Shown here piece by piece: positions 32,973-43,336 of a DNA stretch of 64,000 nucleotides. How positions within the stretch are numbered: position 1 is the stretch's first letter; every line of letters starts with the position of its first letter. Position numbers and translations under genes: made by a program. Source of the stretch: Paralithodes platypus (taxonomy: Eukaryota; Arthropoda; Malacostraca; Decapoda; Lithodidae); NCBI GenBank assembly GCA_032716605.1, contig CM064572.1, forward strand, positions 40,086,132 through 40,150,131, written 5' to 3'. The notes under the pieces are model-generated. The model searched no databases. It saw nothing but the letters and a program-made list of their open reading frames with translations, and was not told the origin of the DNA.

Positions 32973-32980
32973 TATAAAAA
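32973..32980 (+). promoter_or_regulatory. TATA box of 5' LTR
   Basis: TATAAAAA in GGGTATAAAAAGGG, conserved in the 3' LTR at 40,518-40,525. Transcription would start about 30 bp downstream. Confidence 0.7.
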
Positions 32981-34395
32981 GGGAAGTTTAGTCATTTTTT
33001 GATCAGAACTCATTAGGCAGAGCGACTTCTCATTTCCCTTGCTAACTATATATATTCTTCTGACTGATGTGAACTTTCTCTACTACCTTACATTCTTATC
33101 TCCTCTTTTCCCTGCCTGTTTAACTTCCATGGTCCCGTTGGTGCAGAGCTAGTCAGCCAACGTATTATCGCTTGAGTTCTCACTAGATACTTGCCTATTA
33201 GATAGCCTATTTTGGAAGGGTTAACTTAGAATAGGATTGATTTATGTTTGTTGCACTTGTATATGCATTTCCCTGTGTGTTATTATTATTATTCCTGTTT
33301 TCTGCTAGTCTAGGTAATGCTAGACTGGGGTAAGGCTTTTCTGTGTTACGAGTTGTTGTTTGATGCAGTGGTTAAGCGATAAACCTGCATACTCGTTTCG
33401 GTTCAGTGAAGCCTAGGTTGTCTTCGCGGCTGACTGTGTTGAGTTAATAATTTACAGTGCGTGAGGGCAAGAGCCTAACCACCCTGTATTTTATTAACAG
33501 TTTGTTTTTACTTTGTCAAGGAGCTGGGAGAAAACCAGATACAAGGGATCTGGATTTCTCAAAGTGCACTTGTTAGTTTTAACGTAATACTTTAAACAGT
33601 TGTGAGGACTTCGCTAGGCTACGAGCCGTTTTTGCTCAGTCACTGCTACCTTTTGCCCACAGTACCCCAGCTAGACTTTACTCGATTAGTAGATACAGAA
33701 TAGTATTGAAGCTTTCCTTATGTATGATATTGTTTATGCACTATTGATTTCATGTGTTGCACGCTTGGCTACTTTAGTGATTAGTGGCCCAGGAGCACAA
33801 TCCGAGTAGGCTATTGTCGTTGCATTTGCGGAGTACTTCTTTTTAATGTTTGCCATTTACTATTGCATATTCTTTTAATTATTCTTATGCCAATTTAAAC
33901 CTTTAATAGTATTTAATTGCCAGCGTTTTTCTTATTGAATTACTGTTCAAAATCCGATACGTACTTCTTACGAGCATCCGAGAAGCATCTAACTTTTTTC
34001 AGAAGATTCCTTGCTCGATGCTTAAGGACTATTAATTAACGTAACGTAATAGTGCCGATCCGAAGTAGAGGGTGGAGGACTTCTTAAGTTCTTAGTCAAG
34101 GGTGGATTACTTCGGCTTCGGCCAACACTATTCTTTGGTGTTGTTGTTTCTTACTTCTTTGTTTGATTGTTGACCAGACTAGATAATTCCTGTCTCTTTA
34201 TTAGTCTGTTGTTGAATACTAGTACCGAGTTCTTGTATACCCCGTTAAAGCAGATTGAACTCTGGAGGGTATTGGTGTTTTTTGTTCGGCTGGCAGTACT
34301 CAGGGGTTGGGATTGTGTGTTTCCGTTGTGGCAGCGAGCCGTATTCGAGTCCTGATTGAGAGCCCTTGTGTACCCGAGTGCCAGGTCGTAACAAA

Positions 34396-34407
34396 TGGCG
34401 ACCTTGC
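34396..34407 (+). other. Primer binding site of the Gmr1-type element
   Basis: TGGCGACCTTGC two bases after the LTR end. The same phrase, with one extra G, follows the LTR end of the minus-strand relative at about 50,718. The primer tRNA was not identified. Confidence 0.7.
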
Positions 34408-34593
34408 TTAGGATTTTGTGAACAGTATAAATTTTTGCAGAGTTGTACAACATTTGTTTGTTTGTATTTTAGCGTGCATATTGAAGAATATTTTTTTTGT
34501 ATGGCAATTAGTAAAGCATTTAAGAGACTCCAGTTAATTTAGTAATTAGTGCTTGCATAGGAAGTTTAACACTTTTGTCTCGAGAATTTTTTT

Positions 34594-35199
34594 GTGGACT
34601 TCAGTATGTCGTGCATTAGCACTGACGATGAGCGAGAGATGCCATTTGAAGGTGTGCCGTTAGTAACCAGTGAGGAGGATGCTAGAGTTTTTGTGAGTAA
34701 GCGGTACCACGTGAAGGAGGAGAGGCTGACTGGGGTGGATGTTTGTGGCTTGCACCTGATAGCCAAGGTTTTGGGCATTTCCAATATAGTAGGGATGTCC
34801 AAGGGGGAGCTGATTTCCTGGGTGTTGCGTGGGCGACATGGGGTTTCGGAGGAGAGGGCGTTTGGGGGGGTTCCTCCCCAGATCCCCTCTCACTCGACTC
34901 CCACAGTGCCGTCCACTCAGTTACCGGAGGTTAGCACTCTCCCACAGAGGGATGAGAATTGGCAGATTGGAGTGCCCTCGGGTGGTGCACATGGTGGTTC
35001 CCCAGTTTTTGCCCCCCCCCCTCCTTCAGTAGTGGCAGCTCCCTCTACCTGCCTGTCTCCAGATATGGTATTTAGACTTGAGCTTGCTAAGATTGAGGCT
35101 AGGAAGCAGGAGGATGAGGCCAGGAGGCGCATGAGATTGAGGCTAGGAGGCATGAGGCTGAGCTTAGGTACGACTCGGAGAAATATTGTGCTAAATTAG
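34594..35199 (+). pseudogene. Gag N-terminal part
   Basis: 201 residues from ATG 34,594 after a 200-bp leader. The first 90 residues (AKVLGISNIVGMSKGELISW) are shared with the degenerate gag at 50,238-50,455. A Pro-rich stretch and a basic/acidic helix-like region (ARKQEDEARR) follow. A 2-nt-type insertion near 35,128 (CGCATGAG where the repeat pattern predicts CATGAG) shifts the frame and ends it at 35,199; the proper frame continues into the next ORF. Confidence 0.8.
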
Positions 35200-35237
35200 A
35201 TTTAGATAAGTCTCGTGCAGAGTCGACAGGGACTTGG

Positions 35238-36857
35238 ATGGGCCGTGAGGGCCAAGTAAGAGAACAGTCCTTGGCCCAATTAGTCAAATTGGTGCCGGTA
35301 TTTAGTGAAACTGAAGTCACAGAATTTTGTAATCGTTTTGAGAAGAAGTGTAGGGAGCATAATTGGCCTGAAGAGAAGTGGGCAGCTCTAGTCTCCTCAA
35401 GACTTAAGGGTAAGGGTCTGAAGGCTTATGATGCACTGTCTTTAGAGTCTTGCATTGACTACCCAGAATTGAAGAGAGCTGTCCTACGGGCATACGAGTT
35501 GCAACCGGAAACATATCGATTGAAGTTTCGGGGTGTTACAAAGACTAGGGAGGCGACCTTTCTTGAACATGCCCGGGACTTAAAAGATGCACTTAAAAAC
35601 TGGACACGTTCTGAGAAAGCTGAGACGGCCGAACAGTTGACTGAGCTGTTTCTGCTCGAGCAGTTTTATAAGTGTACTGGTGCAGAAATGACTTTAACTA
35701 TTAAAGAAAAGAACCCAAAAACTCTACAGGAGGCAGCTGAGATGGCTGACCTCCGGCTATCACTAATTCGTGGGTGCGGGTCTGCCCAGCGTAGTGAGGC
35801 AGGTAACAAGGGGCGTGACGCCCCACCCCCCCGAGTTAGTGATATACCTTATGCAAACAAGTACAAGAGCCATGATACCAAGACTGACCACAAGACTAGC
35901 ACCGTCCCATTTAAGAAGGGGCCGGGCCCTTCCCAGTACCAAGGGAAGCCCAAAGGGGAGGTGAAGTGTTATCAATGTCATAAAAAGGGGCACTTTGCAA
36001 GAGTCTGTCCTAGCAAACCACCTACAGCAGCTGTGTCTTTGGCCTGCAACATTGGTGTGTCTCCGAAGTCATCTGAGTTTGCCTGGGGCAGTTCGTCAGA
36101 GGCTGAGGCACAGCCAATGCAGAAGCACCTGGGAGGCTCGAACCCTGCTCAGGATGTTTTTTGCGACCATAGAGGGCGGGGTTGCGTGATGTGGGCGGGG
36201 CGCAAGCATGGAGTAGAGGTCTTGCGTGATACAGGTGCTTCCCAGACTCTGATGAAAAACTTGACTGGCTACCCTATAAACGCGGCTCGGGTGGTAGTGG
36301 TGCAGGGTATTAATGCAACTCGGTCATACCCGCTGGTGCGGTTGGAGTTGGAGGTGGATGGTGTGGCACGTGAATTGGATGTCGGGATTGTGGAGAAACT
36401 GCCAGTGGAGGGCGTCGACCTTCTTCTCGGCAACGACTTTACAATGCCCGCTTCTGAGGTTCTACCCTTAGTCGTTGCCGAGAGGCCGGCCGACGTGAGT
36501 AGGGAAGAGCAAGAGTGGGTTGAGCGGTGCCAGACACAACCCATGGCGTGTGTTGTCACCCGAGCTCGGGCAGCTAAAGTGTCACAGCCTAGTCCTCCGC
36601 CTTCAGACCAGCGGAGGAACGATCAACAGGAGGAGGCTAAAGCTGGAGTTGGTTTTAAGAGTTTTGACTCGGCGGCTCTCCTGGGTGATTCAGTATTAGC
36701 ACCATTACTTAATTCTGGAGTAGCCCTGGGCCTGTCATCGAGAGTGACGAGGCTGGGCATGACGAGTCTCCACGACAGCAACGTTATGTACATCGAGAGA
36801 GACAGAGGGAGCAGCCCAGTATCGGGGAAGGTCATGCATTGCTCCGGGAGCAGTTAG
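35238..36857 (+). CDS. Gag capsid, nucleocapsid and aspartic protease
   Basis: 539 residues, truly the continuation of gag from 34,594. The capsid-like region spans about residues 1-190 (FEKKCREHNWPEEKWAALVS). A CCHC zinc knuckle lies at about residues 243-257 (CYQCHKKGHFARVC). The retroviral-type protease lies at about residues 325-410 with the catalytic DTGA at about 331-334 and the LLLGNDF flap/hydrophobic motif at about 394-400. It processes the polyprotein in the particle. The frame ends at TAG 36,857, overlapping the next frame in a -1 relation. Confidence 0.88.
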   Translation: MGREGQVREQSLAQLVKLVPVFSETEVTEFCNRFEKKCREHNWPEEKWAALVSSRLKGKGLKAYDALSLESCIDYPELKRAVLRAYELQPETYRLKFRGVTKTREATFLEHARDLKDALKNWTRSEKAETAEQLTELFLLEQFYKCTGAEMTLTIKEKNPKTLQEAAEMADLRLSLIRGCGSAQRSEAGNKGRDAPPPRVSDIPYANKYKSHDTKTDHKTSTVPFKKGPGPSQYQGKPKGEVKCYQCHKKGHFARVCPSKPPTAAVSLACNIGVSPKSSEFAWGSSSEAEAQPMQKHLGGSNPAQDVFCDHRGRGCVMWAGRKHGVEVLRDTGASQTLMKNLTGYPINAARVVVVQGINATRSYPLVRLELEVDGVARELDVGIVEKLPVEGVDLLLGNDFTMPASEVLPLVVAERPADVSREEQEWVERCQTQPMACVVTRARAAKVSQPSPPPSDQRRNDQQEEAKAGVGFKSFDSAALLGDSVLAPLLNSGVALGLSSRVTRLGMTSLHDSNVMYIERDRGSSPVSGKVMHCSGSS

Positions 36858-39676
36858 ATCGCTTGGCACCCTCAGATATAAGTCGGTTGCAACTAGAGGA
36901 CCCTGAGCTCCAAACGTGTGCTAATGGAGCTGTAGAGCTCGACGAGGACGGCGATGCACAGCCAGGAGATTTTTTTTATTTAGAAGGCATCCTTTATAGG
37001 CGTTTTCAAGACCCTAAACGTAGTTGGCAAAAGGGGTCCGGAGTAGTGGACCAGTTGGTGGTGCCACGGGAGTGCAGGGATAGCCTACTGAGGTTGGCGC
37101 ATGACACACCACTGGCAGGACATCTAGGGGTGAGAAAAACGGTGGCGGCTTTGGGGAAATTGTTTTGGTGGCCGGGGATGAAGTCTCATGTGCAGTCATG
37201 GATAAACTCCTGTGATATTTGTCAACGTGTCGGGAAACCGAACCAAGTTATTCCTAAGGCTCCGTTACACCCTATTCCTGTGATTGGGCCACCCTTTAGT
37301 AAAATTATTGTTGACATGGTTGGTCCACTCCCTCCCACTAAGGCGGGAAATAAATTTTTGTTAACCATAATGGATGTTGCCACTAGATACCCCGATGCAT
37401 ACCCTATGAAAAATGGAATGGCTAAGACGGTAGTCAGTAACTTGTTGTGGTACTTCTCAAGGTACGGGTACCCGGAGGAGATTCAGTCTGATCAGGGATC
37501 TAATTTCACCTCCAACATGTTCAAGCAAACAATGCAACAGCATGGGATACGAGCAGTAGTATCGTCAGCGTATCACCCTGAGAGTCAAGGGGTGCTTGAG
37601 CGGTGGCATGCTACACTTAAAAGCATGCTCAGGTGTTATTGTGCTGACAACGGTATGGATTGGGATCTTGGATTGCCTTATGTGCTGTTTGCTGCTCGGG
37701 AGGTACCTGGTGAGAGCCTGGGATTTAGTCCAAACGAGCTGATTTTTGGACACCGTGTCAGGGGCCCCCTTAACATGCTGAAAGAAATTTGGGAGGGGAC
37801 TGTGCAGCCTTGTCCATTATTAAAGTATGTGCTTGAAAGCCGTGAGCGCATGCTTAAGAGTCTGGAGATGGCAGGTAGAAATTTGACAGAATCACAAGCT
37901 TTGATGAAGGACAGGTATGATCGCAAAGTGAGGCTCCGGAATTTCACTGTAGGACAAGAGGTATTAATTTTGTTGCCTTTGGTTGGTAACCCCCTCTCTG
38001 CGAAGTACACTGGACCTTATAAAATTGTAGAAAAAATTTCAGACTTAGATTACCTTGTTGCCACTCCAGACAGGAGGAAAAAGAACCAGTTATGTCACGT
38101 GAACCTTATTAAAGAGTATGTGAGGCGCCCCTCTGAGCCTCTCACTGTCCCTGTGTTGGCTTGTTGCGGCCGTGGTGGAGAAGGAGAGGGGGACAGTCAA
38201 GCTTCAGAGGAGGATAGCTGGGATCAACATGTTTCAGCGGATCAGTGGGCGGGGAACTCGAGCCTAAGGGCTGACGAGGCTATAGCTCATTTGCCTGAGC
38301 CGCAGTTTGATGCTATCCGTCAGTTGTTCGGTTCATACCCCACTGTATTTGCTGAACACCCAGGCCTCACTACTCAGGCTATGCATGATGTTGACGTGGG
38401 GGACCATCTACCCTTTAAGTCAATCCCGTACCGTGTGCCCCCCATAAAACTACCAGCTCTGAGGGATGAGTTGGAGTATATGCTCGGTAGAGGGTTGATA
38501 GAGAAAGGCACAGTTAAGTGGACTTCCCCTGTAACACTGCAGCCTAAGCCAGATGGCAAGGTACGCTTTTGTATTGATTTCCGTAGGTTAAACGGTTTGA
38601 CTCCAACTAACCCATATCCTCTTCCTCGGGTTGATGATAGTGTTGACAAAATTGGTAATGCTCGTTTTTTGTCTAAAGTAGATTTAGTAAAAGGTTACTG
38701 GCAAGTACCTTTGTCCGAGCGTGCTAAAGAGGTATGTGGTTTTGTTGTGGACGGGAGTACCTACCGGTGCAATGTTATGCCTTACGGGCTTAAGAATGCA
38801 CCAGCAACGTTTCAGAACCTGATGAATGAAATTGTAAAGGACATTCCAAATTGCACCGTATATTTGGACGATGTAATCATTTATGATGACGACTTTGAGA
38901 GCCATTGTGAGCACCTTGAGACCTTGTTCCGGAAACTTAGTGAAGCAGGTCTGGTAGTAAATTTGGCAAAGTGTGACTTCGTAAAAGCCACTGTGCAGTA
39001 CCTTGGGTTTGTAGTGGGAAGGGGACAGGTGTGCCCTCCTCAGAACAAGGTACAGGCTATCAATAAATTTCCGCACCCAACAACCAAGAAGCAGATTATG
39101 AGATTCTTGGGTATGATAGGCTACTACAGACGCTTCATAAAAGGTTACTCAACGGTGTTGGCACCTCTCACAGATTTGTTATCTAAAGACAAAAAGTTTT
39201 TGTGGGCACCTGAGTGTGAAAAGGCTTTCACTTTGGTGAAACATTTGCTATGTACTCACCCGATACTCAGGGCCCCAGACTTTAACAGGCCTTTTCAGCT
39301 GGCAACAGATGCTAGTGGTGTAGGGGCTGGTGCCGTCTTGCTACAGACAGACAATGAAGGTGTGGAACACCCAGTAAGTTTCTTTTCTAAGAAGTTCAAT
39401 GCTGCACAAAAGAACTATTCTACAATAGAAAAGGAATTACTGGCGATTGTGCTGTCGCTCAGGCACTTCGAGGTGTATGTTCCAGCCTATGGCCCAGTCG
39501 TGGTTATCTACACTGATCATCACCCTTTGAGATTCCTGAATCAATTTCACAATCACAATATGAGACTGACCAGGTGGTCTTTGATGTTGCAGGAGTATAA
39601 CCTGGACATCCGTCATATTGCTGGATGTGACAATGTGATCGCGGATTGTTTATCAAGGGTGGATGATCAGTCGTAG
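36713..39676 (+). CDS. Pol: integrase, then reverse transcriptase and RNase H
   Basis: The frame is open from 36,713; the TTG at 36,839 is only a caller's start. Residues counted from 36,839. Integrase: H2C2 zinc finger (HDTPLAGH at 88, CDIC at 125), catalytic D159, D218 and E254 (D58D35E), GPYKIV module at 392. RT: SKVDLVKGYWQVPL, MPYGLKNAPATFQ, YLDD at 675-678. RNase H: D824, E866, YTDHHPL with D893. It ends at TAG 39,676. All catalytic residues are present. Integrase precedes RT, the reverse of ordinary gypsy elements. Entry into this frame needs a -1 shift or repair of an indel within 36,713-36,857. Confidence 0.93.
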   Translation, partial: FWSSPGPVIESDEAGHDESPRQQRYVHRERQREQPSIGEGHALLREQLDRLAPSDISRLQLEDPELQTCANGAVELDEDGDAQPGDFFYLEGILYRRFQDPKRSWQKGSGVVDQLVVPRECRDSLLRLAHDTPLAGHLGVRKTVAALGKLFWWPGMKSHVQSWINSCDICQRVGKPNQVIPKAPLHPIPVIGPPFSKIIVDMVGPLPPTKAGNKFLLTIMDVATRYPDAYPMKNGMAKTVVSNLLWYFSRYGYPEEIQSDQGSNFTSNMFKQTMQQHGIRAVVSSAYHPESQGVLERWHATLKSMLRCYCADNGMDWDLGLPYVLFAAREVPGESLGFSPNELIFGHRVRGPLNMLKEIWEGTVQPCPLLKYVLESRERMLKSLEMAGRNLTESQALMKDRYDRKVRLRNFTVGQEVLILLPLVGNPLSAKYTGPYKIVEKISDLDYLVATPDRRKKNQLCHVNLIKEYVRRPSEPLTVPVLACCGRGGEGEGDSQASEEDSWDQHVSADQWAGNSSLRADEAIAHLPEPQFDAIRQLFGSYPTVFAEHPGLTTQAMHDVDVGDHLPFKSIPYRVPPIKLPALRDELEYMLGRGLIEKGTVKWTSPVTLQPKPDGKVRFCIDFRRLNGLTPTNPYPLPRVDDSVDKIGNARFLSKVDLVKGYWQVPLSERAKEVCGFVVDGSTYRCNVMPYGLKNAPATFQNLMNEIVKDIPNCTVYLDDVIIYDDDFESHCEHLETLFRKLSEAGLVVNLAKCDFVKATVQYLGFVVGRGQVCPPQNKVQAINKFPHPTTKKQIMRFLGMIGYYRRFIKGYSTVLAPLTDLLSKDKKFLWAPECEKAFTLVKHLLCTHPILRAPDFNRPFQLATDASGVGAGAVLLQTDNEGVEHPVSFFSKKFNAAQKNYSTIEKELLAIVLSLRHFEVYVPAYGPVVVIYTDHHPLRFLNQFHNHNMRLTRWSLMLQEYNLDIRHIAGCDNVIADCLSRVDDQS

Positions 39677-40080
39677 GCTATCACAGGTGTGTGGGTTTGA
39701 GTGGAGGAAAATAGGCTGCCCTTATAGTGCAGCCGGGAAAAACATATTAAAATATAAAAATCATATAAAAAACTCTTTCTTTTGATATAGGTAATCGTAT
39801 AAGTTTGTCATAGCCTATAGAGTTTGAGTAGTCCACGAACTATCAAACGGCTGAGCTGCTGTAAGCTCGCTCTGGGAGCATGATATTGTGTCTTTTTGCT
39901 ATTGTTGGGAGGAGTTATAAAATGTGAATTTTTGGTTAATAATAAGATGCGTTTTGGTGATAAACTCAGCTTTGTTTTAGTGCCATGCGGTCGCTGGGTC
40001 GCTGGGTGTGAGGGGCTTGATGGGGTTCTGTGTTTGTCAGATTTTAGCTCAGGGTTGAGCAAGTAAAATCTTGGGGGAGG
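39677..40080 (+). other. Untranslated region and polypurine tract
   Basis: About 400 bp of noncoding sequence. CTTGGGGGAGG at 40,070-40,080 directly before the 3' LTR serves as the PPT. Confidence 0.75.
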
Positions 40081-41941
40081 TGTGACGCATGTCCAGTGTG
40101 AGCATGCTGTACAGAACGCCTAGTCATGCCCCACTCTCGCTAGGATCGTCAGGGCAGGAACTTTGGCTGTAGTCTATGTAGAGTTTCCTAACTTAGTTCA
40201 TGTGAGCCGTTGTACTATAAGTAATATGAATATGTATTTTGTTTTCATCTGAGTCAACGAGTTCTATTTTATATCATTAGTTATAAGTATTGTGTGTAAA
40301 ACTTATTTGTAATGATGGGAGAAGCGGCAGCCACAGTTGGGGGTCAGTGGGTGCGCCATGCGGGAGGTGGGCCTAACTCACTAGCACTCCCCCCCCCTCC
40401 CCCCTCCCCTCAGTGCTAGGAAAGCCTTTGTCTATCCCAGAGGAGAGAGAGAAATTACGTAATGATTGTCAGTGGGCGGTCCTTAGTAGTTCACGTTGGG
40501 CTCACTAGAGGGCCGAGTATAAAAAGGGAAGTCTAGCCATTTTTTGATCAGAACTCATTAGGCAGAGCGACTTCTCATTTCCCTTGCTAACTATATATAT
40601 TCTTCTGACTGATGTGAACTTTCTCTACTACCTTACATTCTTATCTCCTCTTTTCCCTACCCTTTTTAACTTCCATGGTCCCGTTGGTGCAGAGCTAGTC
40701 AGCCAACGTATTATCGCTTGAGTTCTCATGAGATACATGCCTATTAGATAGCCTATTTTGGAAGGGTTAACTTAGAATAGGATTGATTTATGTTTGTTGC
40801 ACTTGTCTATGCATTTCCCTGTGTGTTATTATTATTATTCCTGGTTTTCTGCTAGTCTAGGTAATGCTAGACTGGGGTAAGGCTTTTCTGTGTTACGAGT
40901 TTGTTGTTTGATGCAGTGGTTAAGCGATAAACCTGCATACTCGTTTCGGTTCAGTGAAGCCTAGGTTGTCTTCGCGGCTGACTGTGTTGAGTTAATAATT
41001 TACAGTGCGTGAGGGCAAGAGCCTAACCACCCTGTATTTTATTAACAGCTTGTTTTTACTTTGTCAAGGAGCCGGGAGAAAACCAGATACAAGGGATCTG
41101 GATTTCTCAAAGTGCACTTGTTAGTGTTAACGTAATACTTTAAACAGTTGTGAGGACTTCGCTAGGCTACGAGCCGTTTTTGCTCAGTCACTGCTACCTT
41201 TTGCCCACAGTACCCCAGCTAGACTTTACTCGATTAGTAGATACAGAATAGTATTGAAGCTTTCCTTATGTATGATATTGTTTATGCACTATTGATTTCA
41301 TGTGTTGCAAGCTTGGCTACTTTAGTGATTAGTGGCCCACGAGCACAATCCGAGTAGGCTATTGCCGTTGCATTTGCGGAGTACTTCTTTTTAATGTTTG
41401 CCATTTACTATTGCATATTCTTTTAATTATTCTTATGCCAATTTAAACCTGTAATAGTATTTAATTGCCAGTGTTTTTCTTATTGAATTACTGTTCAAAA
41501 TCCGATACGTACTTCTTACGAGCATCCGAGAAGCATCTAACTTTTTTCAGAAGATTCCTTGCTCGATGCTTAAGGACTATTAATTAACGTAACGTAATAG
41601 TGCCGATCCGAAGTAGAGGGTGGAGGACTTCTTAAGTTCTTAGTCAAGGGTGGATTACTTCGGCTTCGGCCAACACTATTCTTTGGTGTTGTTGTTTCTT
41701 ACTTCTTTGTTTGATTGTTGACCAGACTAGAGAATTCCTGTCTCTTTATTAGTCTGTTGTTGAACACTAGTACCGAGTTCTTGTATACCCCGTTATAGCA
41801 GATTGAACTCTGGAGGGTATTGGTGTTTTTTGTTCGGCTGGCAGTACTCAGGGGTTGGGATCGTGTGTTTCCGTTGTGGCAGCGAGCCGTATTAGAGTCC
41901 TGATTGAGAGCCCTTGTGTACCCGAGTGCCAGGTCGTAACA
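40081..41941 (+). repeat. 3' LTR of the Gmr1-type element
   Basis: 1,861 bp, TGTGACGCATGT to GGTCGTAACA. Differs from the 5' LTR by scattered substitutions, 1-nt indels, and one replaced block (AGAAGCGGCAGCCACAG, about 40,320-40,337). Confidence 0.95.
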
Positions 41942-42077
41942 ATACCAACAAGCCCTTTCTAACCTAAAGCTAAAACACTAGTCAAAATAACAATGGACAC
42001 GCCGTGCTGAATATGTTGATAAGGTAGCCTGTCTTACAAACAGTATATACTCAGGATATGTAAATAATAGAAGATGC

Positions 42078-42386
42078 TTAAGGGGGTAGCGCTTATTTGT
42101 TGGACTATATATTCATATATTTATATATGTTATAGTAACCTTGCTAGACCACCATCAAACTTAAAAAACACCCACTAGACCCCCTTGCAAGATAAATGTG
42201 TACAATTTTCGGTAAAAAAAAAGTTCAGGCCGAAGGCTGGTTCCTCCGAAAGGTTTTAAATTGACAGAAATGGGGCAAAATATATTAAAATCGCCATAAT
42301 AATGGGGCGAACTTCTTAAAATTTCAAAACTATTGGGGCTAAACATGAGGGAGAAGGGGGGTCCAGAAAAATAAATGTTCCCCTAA
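42078..42386 (+). mobile_element. Family A MITE
   Basis: TTAAGGGGGTAGCGC to AAATGTTCCCCTAAAA; the middle is shortened, losing the TCGCTATCGCTCGCC block. Confidence 0.8.
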
Positions 42387-42539
42387 AAGGTTTTATCTGG
42401 CCCGATATAGTGGTAATAAAGTACTAATCATAAAATTTCAGAAATTGTTCTAGCCAAAATTCAAATGTCTGGAATGTATGCATTGTACGACAACATAATT
42501 ATCTAGGCAATATGTTTTGTAAGTTGAATACTCCAATGG

Positions 42540-42870
42540 ACATAAAGTGCTTCGCTTCATGTGAATTAAACGCCTTTCCAACAATTTTGTAACATTTTTT
42601 TTCTTGTAATCGGAGCCATTTTCCGTTGTACTCTCTAGTTATTCCATGTCCATTTTATCGTATGGTGACCAAAACTGGACACAATATCCCAAATGCGGAC
42701 AAACCAATTAAGTGTATAAAGTGCGTTTAACGTTTTTGGATCCCCAATGAAGCCAATAGTTGTATTCAATAGTTTGATTTGCTTTTATAACAAGCTCAGC
42801 GCATTGTTTTGTAGGTTTTAAGTAGCTCGATATAGTTACTTCAATTCCTATGTAGATGTTCATGAGTGAA
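42540..42870 (-). pseudogene. Old LINE RT relic (CR1-like C-terminal half)
   Basis: Minus-strand fragments in shifting frames: EVTISSYLKPTKQCAELV (from about 42,855), CPHLGYCVQFWSPYDK and a KLLERRLIHMKRS-like stretch. They follow the order of the ORF2 C-terminus at 1,655-2,709 but are far more decayed. No catalytic box remains. Confidence 0.65.
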
Positions 42871-43177
42871 TTTCATGCATCTAATATTTTGCTATTTCAT
42901 GTTTACTACCAATCAAGCAATGTGGATAAATTTAAAAGCTCTTTCATAATCATAAGTAGCTACTATGGACCAAACACACAGATATAGGTAACAAAGATGA
43001 ATAACAGGTAAGTAGATAGAAGTGTGACATATTATACTCCAAGTAGGGAAGACGGCAGACAAACAAATTGGGATAGGGGCAGATGTAGGGGATAGGTGTA
43101 TGTAGGTGTGTAGGGGAGGAACATTTGGATTATAATTCTTTCCATGACTTTTCATTCTCTCCTTTTAAAATGAAGTA

Positions 43178-43336
43178 CACTCGACCAAAAAACAATCTTT
43201 ACACTGGTGAGCTGTAATAATTTAGTGTGAACGGAATTAATCGGGTGAAACATACGTCTGTGAGGTATTATCATAAGATTTCGACCACGTTCCAGAATGT
43301 TTAGAACATTAGTATAAAGATTGTTTTGGTCGAGTG
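43178..43336. mobile_element. Family G MITE, 159 bp
   Basis: Terminal inverted repeats CACTCGACCAAAAAACAATC and GATTGTTTTGGTCGAGTG (about 23 bp with a 2-nt indel). A TA precedes the left end. Confidence 0.8.

Larger units (their letters stand above)
32534..34393 (+). repeat. 5' LTR of the Gmr1-type element
   Basis: 1,860 bp, TGTGACGCATTT to CCAGGTCGTAACA. The U3 has a duplicated GAGAGAAATTACGTAATGG segment (about 32,781 and 32,904) and a TATA box at 32,973. The 3' LTR has only one such segment; its counterpart to the first is diverged. Confidence 0.95.
32534..41941 (+). mobile_element. Gmr1-type Ty3/gypsy LTR retrotransposon, 9.4 kb
   Basis: Two LTRs of about 1.86 kb (TGTGACGC ... GTAACA) flank gag, protease, integrase, RT and RNase H in that order. 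The integrase-before-RT order within a gypsy-type polyprotein is diagnostic of the Gmr1 lineage. The PBS and PPT are visible. The LTRs differ at a few dozen positions by eye (roughly 2%), so the insertion is fairly recent. Gag has an indel frameshift near 35,128. The 5-bp flanks (GGGTG and ATACC) do not match. Confidence 0.93.

Noticed and set aside
36820..36857. Canonical -1 slippery heptamer at GGGGAAGG
   Set aside because: It does not fit X XXY YYZ in the zero frame; a real indel is equally likely.
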